From: Gautieria morchelliformis
Taxonomy: Eukaryota > Basidiomycota > Agaricomycetes > Gomphales > Gomphaceae
DNA: 64,000 nucleotides
NCBI GenBank assembly: GCA_015179125.1
Contig: WHVA01000008.1
Span: forward strand, 372,001-436,000
Direction: 5' to 3'
Position numbers and translations under genes: made by a program. Numbering within the stretch: the first letter of the stretch is position 1; each line of letters starts with the position of its first letter. Shown piece after piece: positions 39,070-49,404 of this stretch. A model generated the notes under the pieces. That model was not told the origin of the DNA, did no database searches, and saw nothing but the letters and a program-made list of their open reading frames with translations.

Positions 39070-39870
39070 TAAACTAGTGGCTTGCTATCATCCTGAGTGC
39101 TGCAGCTGGGGAGGTTTCGACAGATGAGACATGCAAGGAGAGATCCCAGCATGAGAGTAAGTATCTACATGTTGTTTTAGATTATGAACATGCAAGCTCG
39201 AGGGGGACAGTTTCATGTGGGTGCCTCGCCAGACTCAGACGCCCGCCTTTTAGCGAGCCTCAATGCGTTACCGAGCGTTGATTAAAACTGGCAGTGGCGG
39301 TGACATCATACCCAATTAAGTTTTAGATACGACTCCTCGTGACGACTTGACCCCTTCAAATTCAAACCCACTCGACCCGACTTCACACTGTATGCTGCAG
39401 TTCTCCCCTAACACTGGAGGCATATAAAAGTTTTCTTGTCTGAAAAACTGTTGAAAAAACTGTAAATATTTTCCAAATATTTTTAGTGTTTTTTATGTAA
39501 AAAAACTATAATAAAATTTTGTGTTTTTATTAGAATTTGTTGGGCAAGAAAATTGTAAAAAAGTTTAAAGTTTTTTGCAGGGTTTTTTATGTCTTTTTAT
39601 AAGTTTCTTTGTGAAAACACAAAGAAACCCATAAAAAACCCTGAAAAAAACTTTGTATTTTTTTACAATTTTCTTGCTCAACAAATTCTAATAAAAACAC
39701 AAAATTTTATTATAGTTTTTTTACATAAAAAACACTAAAAATATTTGGAAAACCTTTACACTTTTTTCAACAGTTTTTCAGACAAGAAAACTTTTATATG
39801 CCTGCAGTGTAATACCATCTCTCAACAACTTATCCTCCCATCTCACTTCCCTCAGTTCACCTGATCCACT
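39070..39870 (-). repeat. R2 copy 2, right half
   Basis: On the minus strand this matches 1595-1925, with the foldback MITE inserted at 39412. It continues into 15481-15390 across the Copia-A insertion. Minus-strand text between the coiled-coil ORF stop (39886) and the MITE has no further coding. Confidence 0.65.
39412..39809. mobile_element. Foldback (palindromic) MITE, 398 bp
   Basis: The whole element is one long imperfect palindrome: the left half (CACTGGAGGCATATAAAAG...) is matched by the reversed right half (...CTTTTATATGCCTGCAGTG), with the centre at the GTGAAAACACAAAG near 39612. Flanks are TAA on both sides (39409-39411, 39810-39812), and R2 copy 1 at about 1668 shows the site without the insert. 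CACTG ends with a 3-bp duplication fit CACTA/CMC-type elements; TAA also fits PIF/Harbinger (TWA), so the superfamily is open. It is A/T-rich with no ORF. Confidence 0.9.
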
Positions 39871-39885
39871 CCAAGGCAATTAGGC

Positions 39886-40077
39886 TTACTTCCACTCCAC
39901 CTTGGCTTTTTCCTCGTCCTCCAGCTGTTTCTTCTCCATAGCTTCCTTGTGCTCCTGTGCAAGTCATCGCTTTCCTTGGAGTGCCTTCCACCGCTCATCT
40001 GCTTTGTGCTCTGCCCACGTGAGCTCGGTGTTGAGCTCCTCGATCTCGTTGATAGTCATTTCAGGAACATCCGACAT
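39886..40077 (-). pseudogene. Small coiled-coil ORF with an in-frame TGA
   Basis: From the ATG at 40077 the minus strand reads MSDVPEMTINEIEELNTEL, then WAEHKADERWKALQGK, Arg, an in-frame TGA, and LAQEHKEAMEKKQLEDEEK to a TAA at 39886. Ignoring the TGA gives about 63 residues with heptad-like Leu, Glu and Lys, a likely coiled coil. The TGA is one transition from CGA. A Gyp-3 solo LTR lies 25 bp upstream of its ATG. It may be a small gene or an end of the R2 transposon; I do not recognise it. Confidence 0.4.
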
Positions 40078-40102
40078 GATCTGTAAAATTCTGATGATGA
40101 TG

Positions 40103-41263
40103 TGTTACGACCATTAATTTCCGACTTCCGACCTTCAGTTCCGCAACACTTTCCGCCTGTTACGGTACGATCCGTCGTAAGGTTGACCGAGGTCGGGAGC
40201 GAAACCTGAGGTACGGTCCGAGGTCACGAGGCGAGGTTTGGATGGGGAAGTCGGAGAGGGACTTGGCTTCAGCTTATGTGCTGCGCCGACCCTACGCACG
40301 AGTCCCAACTTCGGAGGCAAACAAATAAGAGGCGAGGTTTGGCTTAAGAGGCGAGGCTTAGAAACTAGCTAGGGATCGAAGGGATACAATAGTTGATTTT
40401 CAGACTGAGGGGTAGGAATGCATACAAGGGGGTTATATACGGGCGAGGGTGCGAGTCAGGGGCGAACATATTAGTGGAGGTCAGGGCGAGGTCAGGGCGA
40501 GGTAATATACGAATGATGCGTGATGGAGCGGAATCAGTAACTAAGGGGATACGGGCATGGGATCAAGGTCGGATATGAACTCAAGCTCGGGCTCGGGCAC
40601 AAATATCACACGGCTCGGGCTCGGAAGAAGGTTTTACCGGTAAGTAACCAGCCAAAGGCCGGGTTCTTACACCGCCCCTCCGATATTTCCGACATTCCGC
40701 CCATTGTTCTATTCCCTTGTTCTTTCGACTCGATTACTCGGACCCACCGGACCTGCTTCATCATTCATCAAGACCATATGTCCGGCCCTCCTTGTGTTTC
40801 GTTGTCAGATATGTTTTCCCGACCCCTTGTTCTTTGCCATTGTTTTACCTTACCCTGAACCCCCCTTGTAGTCCCATTGTTCCCAATTAGTTAGTTCCCA
40901 CGCATTGTCTACTTGACTTCCACTTCCCCCGGAATTTGCTAGTACTACCCCATTACCTGTTGTCTCAGCTCTTTGTATAAAAGCCTGTCATGTATGTCTG
41001 TTATTCTGCAATCGGATAATCATTGATTTCCTTCGCTCCATCTCCTGTTCTTAGCACAGCAAGTCTAGCAACACCTCAGTCTCTCCGCCTTCCGTTTCCG
41101 CCTCAATTCCGCCCCAGTTTCCGACGAGTCTTCAGTTCAGTACATTCCGCCTTCCGACCCATTTCCGAAATACCTAGGACGATAGTTCATTGGGGGCGCA
41201 ACCTACAAGTTGAAGCCGCTGTCCTTTCCAGTTCCAACTTAGCGGAAATCTCGATACATAACA
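40103..41263 (+). repeat. Gyp-3 solo LTR with nested Gyp-1 solo LTR
   Basis: It runs TGTTACGACCATTAATTTCCG to CTCGATACATAACA with a perfect duplication TGATG (40098-40102 and 41264-41268). It matches the 5' LTR of Gyp-3 at 56461-57108 closely outside the nested insert. The TATAAAA and start-region motifs are kept near 40976-41020. Confidence 0.93.
40158..40671 (-). repeat. Gyp-1 solo LTR
   Basis: It runs TGTTACGGTACGATCC to CGGGTTCTTACA on the plus strand, with the perfect duplication CCGCC (40153-40157 and 40672-40676). The uninterrupted target is visible in the other Gyp-3 LTR at about 56508-56520. At 514 bp it is the best model of the Gyp-1 LTR here. Confidence 0.95.
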
Positions 41264-41790
41264 TGATGATGGGAGAAGACAAGAAGCAGAACACGAAACA
41301 AAGCTTATGTAACCCTCCCGACCGGGTGATCTCAGGGACCTCGCTTATGGCATCATGGGTTCGGCCATAAGGGGGATGTAAATAACCTATGTATCCATGT
41401 ATGTACACTAGTTATTACCTAATCCCAGTGGACCCCTTAGGGACCCACTGTATAGTTTATGCGTGGGAACCGGTCAGCAGCTCCCATCGCATCTTACTCT
41501 TACCTGTCACTACGTAGCATTCAGAATACCACACACTTGTCAAGTTCTGTTGTGCCCTTGTGATACAAGGTCTTAAGATTGACACCTTTACACCTTTGTG
41601 AACTATCCTGTGGTTGATTGCCACGCGACCAACTGATTGTGGATTCAAAGCAATCTTGAAAAAGATCGCTGCGTCGACGACTAAACATCGTTGATACCAG
41701 TAGACCCTCTACTGTCGGCTGTGAGCATGATGATTCCATGCAGTCGAAGACCAACACGAGCGTTGAGCTCACGGTCTACGCCACAGGCAC
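41264..41790. other. No gene seen
   Basis: About 530 bp between the Gyp-3 LTR and the second MITE. I see no coding frame with recognisable domains and no match to other repeats in the window. A TGTAACCCTCCCGACC stretch at about 41310 could begin an LTR of another family but I cannot find its end. Confidence 0.45.
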
Positions 41791-42118
41791 AATTTTTTTA
41801 GTGCTTTTGATGTAAAAAAACTTTAACAAAATTTTGCATTTTTGTTAGAATTTGTTGAACAAGAAAATTGTAAAAAAGTTTAAAGTTTTTTTGCAGGGTT
41901 TTTTATGTGTTTTTATATGTTTCTTTGTGAAAACACAAAGAAACTCATGAAAAAACCCTGAAAAAAACTTGGAATTTTTTCACAATTTTCTTGCTCAACA
42001 GATTCTAATAAAAACACAAAATTTTATTATAGTTTTTTTTACATAAAAAACACTAAAAATATTTGGAAAATTTTTTGAACAGTTTTTCAGACAAGAAAAC
42101 TTTTATATGCCTGCAGTG
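41791..42118. mobile_element. Foldback MITE, left-truncated copy
   Basis: It matches the 398-bp MITE from about position 75 to its right end CTTTTATATGCCTGCAGTG (42118). The left terminal 75 bp are missing. It directly abuts the tail of the pogo-like relic. Confidence 0.85.
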
Positions 42119-43666
42119 TCTAGGGCTCTTATGGTGGCATGGGCTTTACCAGCACTCTTCTGGGCCTCAGCCAACTGAAAGTGAAGGTATGCCTGTTCTA
42201 GTCGGTACTTGAGGGATTGGTTATCCCCGTGGAGGTTTTCAATTTTGGCATGGTGCTCAAGAGCCAGTGTGCTGCCATGGGAGGGTGATGAGACTTTACG
42301 AGAGCCTTGGGGCCTGGAGGCACCATGGGGGTGAAGCATCTGGCTGATGCGGCTGCACATGCCATAGGAATGGCCCGATTGGGGTGTGCCTCCCTTGCTG
42401 GGGTCAATCTCACTGGAAGATGGTGAAGATGAGGGGCTGAAGAGGAAGGAATGAAGCTAGTGGGGCTGGAGGGAGGGAGAGGGGCAGCAGTGGTGGTGCT
42501 GGCATTGCTGGGAGGATGCAGCTCACAAAAAACAGGCAGAGGGTGGTCCACCTGCATGGGGACTACATCTATGATTGCTCCCTGGGCCCCATCTTCATCT
42601 TCGAGTTCAGAATCACCAGAGAAGTCGGATCTGGAGGAGCCATCCCAAAGGTTTTCCTGGAATGACTTGTTACAAATATATATACACCGCCCATCTGAAC
42701 CATCACAGTCCTTTCCCACCTCCAATCCACACTGCGTACACACATCCACACCAGCTCACACTCGCCTCCCCAAGCCCACATATATCCATACAGCCCACAA
42801 CCACACCATTCCAAAGAACCACAGATAGACGGTTGATACATCAAACCGTGGATACGTCCCTGAACCCGAGTCCATCTGATGCATGGAGTGGCATGACGGC
42901 TAGTCCGCTGGCCACACATATTTCTTTTCTTTCTTTCCTTCATACTCACACATCACTCACTTCTGATGCCGACATCATATGCCCCCGTTCCATTCGATGG
43001 ATAGAGTATGTACACACCGCAGCAACCAGTACCCTAAACCCTGTAACCTAGACCTCACACATGTACCCTCCCATGCCGGTTACACCTCTTCCATCCTAGC
43101 TCACTTCACGCAGCAGTGAAAAGGTGGCCATGTGTACAGTATACCACCAGTCAATTGAACTCACAACTTTCCAAGAACCTGTTTGTCTCGACGCATATAT
43201 ACCTGCATATTCTCTATTTTCTGAATACAATCTCTACGAAAAATCTCCAGACCCTTATCCTTCGAATCCCCTCTCGATTCAGCTTCACTTGAGAGCTTGA
43301 ATCATATATCTATCAAACCACAACACTTCCCATCTAGATACTTTGTCATGACTCACCCTCACCAGTGGTGAGTGAGTCCGAGGAGGAGTTGGAGTCTGTC
43401 AACTGGGAACTTTCCAAGGAAGAGGTAGCTGGTGGTGGATGAGAATCAGGCTCAGATGTATAAATGGATGTGGCAAGTGCTGGGGGAAAATCTGTCTCTG
43501 TGAAGACCAAAGGGTCCACCGGCCACATGCCACTTTTCCTGAATGCCAACTTGATGAGTTTAGGGGTCATTGTCCAATTCCATACCTTGACATACTCCTC
43601 AACCACATTATCACACCCTATAGCAGACCCTTTGGCAGCAGCAAGCTGACAGACCATGGACCACAT
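42119..43666 (-). pseudogene. Pogo-like (DDE_1 type) transposase, C-terminal relic
   Basis: The first minus ORF (43346-43666) includes VWNWTMTPKLIKLAFRKSG and MWPVDPLVFTETDFPPA, the segment after the DDE core in pogo/Tigger-like transposases of mushrooms. A Ser-rich tail follows. Farther along, 42198-42749 and 42119-42360 carry a Pro/Ser linker and a coiled coil (ENLHGDNQSLKYRLEQAY), which matches the C-terminal layout of that family. Between them (42750-43345) frames are broken. The catalytic DDE core is absent. The family name is from motif recognition only. Confidence 0.6.
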
Positions 43667-43876
43667 TCTCTGAACTGGATTTCACACCGAAACCTGAATC
43701 CTATACCTACTCAACCAAAACACACTACTCTTAAGTCTCTTCATGTAATACAGCCGCGGTCAGCCATATTTTACAGTACCATGAGGGCCACCTGAGGCAG
43801 TTGAACGGTTATGGAACCATAGGCCACCTACCCATAATACGGTACAGCACCATAACTGTGTTATGGCACCTGTAAC
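43667..43876. other. Unassigned spacer
   Basis: No coding or known repeat. A short imperfect palindrome around GGTTATGGAACCATAGGCC (43807-43826) is the only structure. Confidence 0.4.
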
Positions 43877-44362
43877 TGTCAGGGGACACCCTGTTTTCCA
43901 GTTCCTACACCACACCAAGTTCGTACTCCATTTCCAACTCCACTTCCAGTTCCGCTTCAATCTCCGACTCCGCTTTCGGAAATGATTCCGCTTCTGGCAG
44001 AACTTCCACCAGTTCAGTTCACCTTACCAATTCCAGTCCACTTTCCGACTTCCACTCTTGGAACAGTGTTGGGAGTCAAGCGGCTCAGGTAGTAGGTGGC
44101 ATCAAGGGTCAATCAAGGGTCAGATGAGGTCAGGGGGATGCAGGGTTGATGGCAAGTGGCAAGTGTTGTCCCTGGCTGCGGAGCGTAGTATAATACAGGC
44201 TCGCTGGCATTGGGGGTCCTTAGACTTTTCTCTTCGGATTTCCCCCTGTCAGGTGAGAATCCCTTCTCTTGTATACTCTATTCATTTATATATACTTCGG
44301 AATTTCCCCTTGTCAGTTGTGTGGTAGTGTGACCTCCACAGCCAACTAGGGTTGCCCTTACA
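43877..44362 (+). repeat. Gyp-2 solo LTR, old
   Basis: It runs TGTCAGGGGACACC to GGTTGCCCTTACA with flanks GTAAC (43872-43876) and GTACC (44363-44367), a 4-of-5 match. Compared with the young LTR many TTCCG words have become TTCCA or TTCCT, showing CpG decay. Confidence 0.88.
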
Positions 44363-44466
44363 GTACCAGCCATATATATGGCTACAGTGGGCCTGAGCAC
44401 ACACACTGGCCCAGGAATGGGCTGAGGCTGAGGCGGCTGGTGTGAGCTTTAAGTTGTGGCCACAGT

Positions 44467-44879
44467 CTGAATGTGTGTGACCTTTTTAATTTTATTTTTC
44501 CATGTGTGCTGACATTGGAGGGTTAACATTCAAAGCTTACCATCATCTGCCTGATGACCAGGAGTGGCTCCAAAAGCTTCCTGGCAGGCCACTGCCCCTC
44601 ATCTTTCACAACCCATCTGATCATGACCAGGTCTGAGCACTGACCAGTGCAGCCGTGGACAATGACCTGAGTCTTTGGAGAGGCCCAGTGAAATGTTCCC
44701 TGGCATCCCACCCCCCATCTCACCCTCTCCTTCAGCTCCAACGCAGCCCTTGGCCATGTCATCATCATCACATCCTTTGCCAGTTCCCATTGCTACTTTG
44801 TTCACCTCTTCATTGTCCCAGCTGGCTGCACTCACTGCATGTGATCAAGATATTGAGGTGATGGCATGCACAGAGGGCT
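44467..44879 (+). repeat. R3, copy 1
   Basis: It is the inverse of 53348-53706. In both places the outer edge of a Gyp-2 LTR abuts the same point of R3 (AGGGCT), so LTR and R3 were copied together. Frames are broken; a stretch SAAVDNDL with LPAIP-like text can be read in both copies but is not recognised. Confidence 0.7.
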
Positions 44880-45073
44880 TGTAAGGGCAACCCTAGCTAG
44901 CTGTGGAGATCACACTACCATACAACTGACAAGGTGAAATCCAAAGAGAAAAGTCTAAGGACCCCCAATGCCAGCAAGCCTGTATTATACTATGCTAGGC
45001 CACAGCCAGGGCCAACACTTGGCACTTGCCATCGACCCTGCATTTCCCTGACCTCCCTAACCCTTGACTGACC
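44880..45073 (-). repeat. Gyp-2 LTR fragment
   Basis: The plus strand begins TGTAAGGGCAACCC and follows the LTR inward for about 190 bp, then is lost near 45073. It is the partner, in inverse orientation, of the LTR end at 53160-53347. Confidence 0.8.
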
Positions 45074-46678
45074 CCACCTCCGGAGGACCCACCACACCCC
45101 GCATCACCCTGATTCAAGTTCTTCAGCTCCCTCTCACATCTCACACAGAGTTGAGCTCAGGGTGTGCGCCCTTCCCAACCTCTCCTTTCCAGAAAAGTCC
45201 TGGACGCATGTGTAGCAGTTTCCATCACGCTATCCGTGTCTGCCAAGCATTCTGCTCTCCCTCCACACACCCAGTCAGCGCACGGTGAGATGCAGATGGT
45301 GCGCAGCCAGAAAAACAATACTATCTCATATATAATGCTTGGTCATGCTCAGACGAGCAGGGAAGCACTAAAAAGTGGCACCAGCACACTGCTCTCCCTG
45401 ACATATTTGGCCAGATATTTATGATTCTATTGATTGGATGTGATTATCATGTTATTCTCTGGCGTATGATCCCTCTGCTACTCTTTTGACTCATCCACAC
45501 TCTGTTAACTACCTTGAATAGAAGCTCGCTGCTTCCTCTAGGACCATAACGGTGGGTCAGAACTTGCATAGGCCACAAAACCATGACAATGCAACCCAAA
45601 AGTGGCCACTGAAGTCCAAATATGTGTGGCAACACGAGGAAGAAACACAGAATACGACATGAGACTAAACTGATATTTAGAATACGTCATGACCGTAACA
45701 ATTTGTCAAAGCAGATTGAAAAGACAAACTACAGGGGCAAACACTCATCAGTATTCATTTCTTGCCTAATGTCCAAGACGCTATCGCCGGAGACCACGCT
45801 CTTGTCATCGAAGACATCTCCATGCGCATTGGATGCTCTTCGTGTAACTGGAGACCTTCTGCGACAGCACATTGGACTAGCGAGAATGGGGTTGAACCAT
45901 CTCCAAAACATCAAGGTGTCAAGAAATTCCTGAGATAGCAGTTCCAGCTATGGAATTACAACAACAACAACAATGCTCACCTTGCTCGTTCCAAAGATAA
46001 GAAAGGCAACGAGAGGGGCTATGACAGTTGGAGCTTCTGAGTACTAGCAGTGTCATTATAGCACGATGACGGCCAAAACACACTTCCGGCTTGCAGCATG
46101 TCGACCCATACAGGGACGAAAGAAGAAACTTCACGAGGGATACCAATGACACTGATTCCCTGGGTGTCAAGCATAGTTGCCACATAGGCTCTGTCATGTT
46201 GGCATGTCAGTATGTACCGAGCGGATATCCATGCAAATGATCAGACACAGGACACAGAGACAGCACATGGGGAAAGGGAACATACACAGCAAACACAAAA
46301 CGATACGCGCAAAAGATGACGACACGAAAGGCAACAGAGAGTGGTATTTGAAGTGCCTTCTCTCCGGTCTGTTGAAAAAACCGCCAGCGGCGGTACAGAA
46401 TGTGGATTATGCATGCTTTGAAGCGGATTAGGGAAGCAATACAGTGAGGGTCAACTTACCATCAAATATAAGAGTGACAATCAAGATGGAGAGCAATATG
46501 GTATACTGGGAGATAAGGCTGTGGAGGTCGTAGTCGGTTTGCACAGTCTAGATGAAGGCATGGAAAGTGCTCACAAAGTGTTATTTCCAATTACCATACA
46601 ATAAAAACTCGCGTGAAAGGGAAATAATCTTCCAGATCGAACCTGAAAATGCAGTCAAAATCAGAGGAGGCTTAGCCA
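45074..46678. other. Unassigned 1.6 kb
   Basis: Several short ORFs on both strands (for example minus 45919-46197 and plus 45622-45933) carry no motifs I recognise. An (ACA)n run is at 45958-45972. Its right edge leads into segment S copy 2, so it may belong to the same duplicated locus, of which copy 1 is cut by the window edge. Confidence 0.4.
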
Positions 46679-49340
46679 TAGAAGCAATGAGGTCTGACGG
46701 GGTTAACGCTACTAGTAGCGCTGAGAGCTGGCAACGAGAACGCCAGTAGAGCCATGTAAGGCACTGTTAGAAGCTGTTGCAGTGAAGAAAGGTTTGATAA
46801 GTACCAATGACAGGTGATTACAACTTGCTGAGATCTACCGTAGCTCTCGTCCATCGGATTTGTCTGGGACTACGAGGCCCATCAATAGCAGCCCTGAAGT
46901 CAAACCAAAGCTATGTGTGTCTGAATTGTGTACTCGTCATGACGATAGAAGAACACACTGGCAGCTACCTGAATAATCAATGCGCACATGGCGGTATCAG
47001 TCATCGCCTGAGCTCCGGAGACAAGCGCCGCCTGGTTCAAGCACTCCTGCTCGGAGTGGAGGAAAGGAAGAGTTGTACCGGATGAACTTGCTGGTCCCAG
47101 ACGGTATAGTCTGCCGTCTACCGTAGTGAAGTGCTGTGACCCGAGATACGACAAGCATTTGACTCACCCGACAGAGAAGGTTATGCTGGAAAATATCCAC
47201 GTGAAGCAAAAGTTCAGAAATGTCAGATCGTGTTGCGCTGTTTTCGAAAAGATAGAGAAAAGGAGGAGGGTGGGAAGTCCAATGTGACCGCCGATGATCT
47301 GCAGCGCACGGTATATGGCCTGCTGTTGCCTCAGCTCTGAAAACGATCCGGACTAAGCAGATGAATGTTGTGATAAATGCAACTATCCCATTTCAAATCA
47401 TTTATATATAAAAGAAACTAATAAAGAAAGACAAAGAAAGAAAAAGATCAAAAAGAAACAGAAATGACATTTATGATAGACGTCGGCGCAGACGACAATC
47501 ACATGAATTTACGACATGCTATATTACCCATAGATCGGGTAATGTACAGGAGTTCGGGCATCGACCACGTGCGGTCGATCAGGGACGGCGCACCTATCGA
47601 GTGATGGCATCGGCCATGATGTCGACAGGCGCCAGGCCATAGGCACCGAGGGGTGCGGGCCCCAAACGCCGCAGAGGACAATAGACTGCGCAGGAATATA
47701 GGGTGCTGTGGAGCGACCTGAGAATGTCATCCGCAGTACACATACTCAATTAGCTGCCCCACAGAAAGGGCACAGAGACAGCGGCCCCATCTCCAAGCCC
47801 AGCATTTATGCTGGGCAGGGTAAACTCAGCTCCATTTTTCTATTTGAACCCCATGACACGTCCGACTGACTACTATCTTAACATCATGTGGACAGGGGCT
47901 TTGTATACTAGGTAAAGATCTCTATTCCAAAGCCCAGACAATCCTGACACCATCCCCATCACCCCATGACTTTATGACTATAAATTAGTCACCCCTTAGC
48001 TACAAACAGCTTTTCGACCCATCTGTCTAATATCTTGAACACTAGTAGTTACTATCAACATAGTATAAATAGCTAGTACAAATGTATGAACGAAATCATC
48101 CAGAATCGATTATTCTGCCTCCTGAAATTACTGTAGTCTTGTTTGATAGCTACAGAGCTCAGATCTTGATAGTTTATTCCAAATCTTCGTCGAGGGTCTA
48201 CTATCACTGTTTACTCTATACTACCTTAAAAGCGAACGCTTTTGATTTGGTTATCCCTTGGATCGACACCGTTCTTCTGTCGACACGGTCACGTGACTCT
48301 CATTCATCAGTGCTGGACGCGCCTCGAAAGGCTTAGTCAGCACACAGAAGAGGGGCGAACACAGTGGCTCCAGTCACTGAGCAATAGATTCTATTCGTTG
48401 AAAGGCACTAATTAACATCTTAATCCAAAAATGAAGAGGGCAGCAAGGGAATTAATGAGTGTCACAAACATTCATCTTGTCGATTCATACTGTCCAGGAG
48501 AGCCAAGGCATTCGATGTGAGCAGGAGTTGCACATTGTCAACACTGTGGCCATCAAAATGGCACAAGGCTATTTGGTCTAGTACAGCCAAACATCAGATG
48601 CTTCTGCACCTATAAAGTCATCTGACAAGGTTACGATTTATGTCATACTGGGCCGCTGCCTTCAAGAAGTCATGAAAGTGAAATGAAAGACTGCACTAGT
48701 CCACCATCGCAATATCCAGTATTCCATTGTTTGAGCAGCAGCCACGGACTCGTAAACATTCCTGTCCAGGATCCGGCCGACTCGAACACTTCGCCAGTGC
48801 TAGCTCCTATTTTCAGTTGAACATCCATAGTGACTGAACAGTTCACCTGTATCTCCATTGTCCCATTGGGAAGAGGGGCCGCCAATGGAAGGGTGGCAAG
48901 AGTGACCGGCAATGTCGTGTCAAATGCATTGACTGAACGCAGGCATAAGTTCCCCGCGCAACATCCAAAATATTATGCTTACTGCTTGAACATGTCGCAG
49001 CAGAGACAAAGAGTAGACTCGCAGCAAACCTGGGAATTGTCGCGAGCATGGAGAAAAAATTTTCAAGTAGAAGCAGGAGTGATGATTCACCTGGAGACTT
49101 TTTTGGTTTTAATAAGAGTGGAATGATACCTAAAGGCTGTGTATACATAGCGGTCTAAGTTGGGCTAAATGACTTGAAATGGTTACAAGTTCCAGAGAGA
49201 ACTTAGAGGCATTTGTTGTCGTTTGGAACTTCTCAGCTTTATAAATCACCTACTGGACTCATCCATGTAAGTTATGAGATGGGGTGCCTGTTACAAGAAG
49301 GAAGGAAAACACAAAAGCTGCCATACTATATCTGTGGAGA
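46679..49340. repeat. Segment S, copy 2
   Basis: It matches 1-1560, with an LTR-D inserted (47366-48430). After that insert the match resumes at 48459 and runs to about 49340, where decayed Gyp-2 sequence begins. Minus-strand frames at 46900-47154 (ALVSGAQAMTDTAMCALI) and 48670-48912 (PLPNGTMEIQVNCSVTM) are conserved in copy 1, suggesting old coding exons of an unidentified gene. Confidence 0.6.
47366..48430 (+). repeat. LTR-D in segment S copy 2
   Basis: It starts TGTTGTGATAAATGC and ends TTAATCCAAAA with the perfect 5-bp duplication ATGAA (47361-47365 and 48431-48435). Segment S copy 1 lacks it (around 655-695). It contains TATA-like text AGTATAAATAGC near 48060. The 3' end is AAAA and not CA. 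Confidence 0.85.
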
Positions 49341-49404
49341 TATCAGATATTGAGCAGGAGGTAGACTTTGAACTTAGGACTATTTGGGTAGTTTTGTTGT
49401 CAAT

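Noticed and set aside
42451..43051. Plus-strand ORFs overlapping the pogo-like relic
   Set aside because: They are His/Pro/Thr-rich low-complexity shadows; the minus strand carries the recognisable transposase tail and coiled coil.
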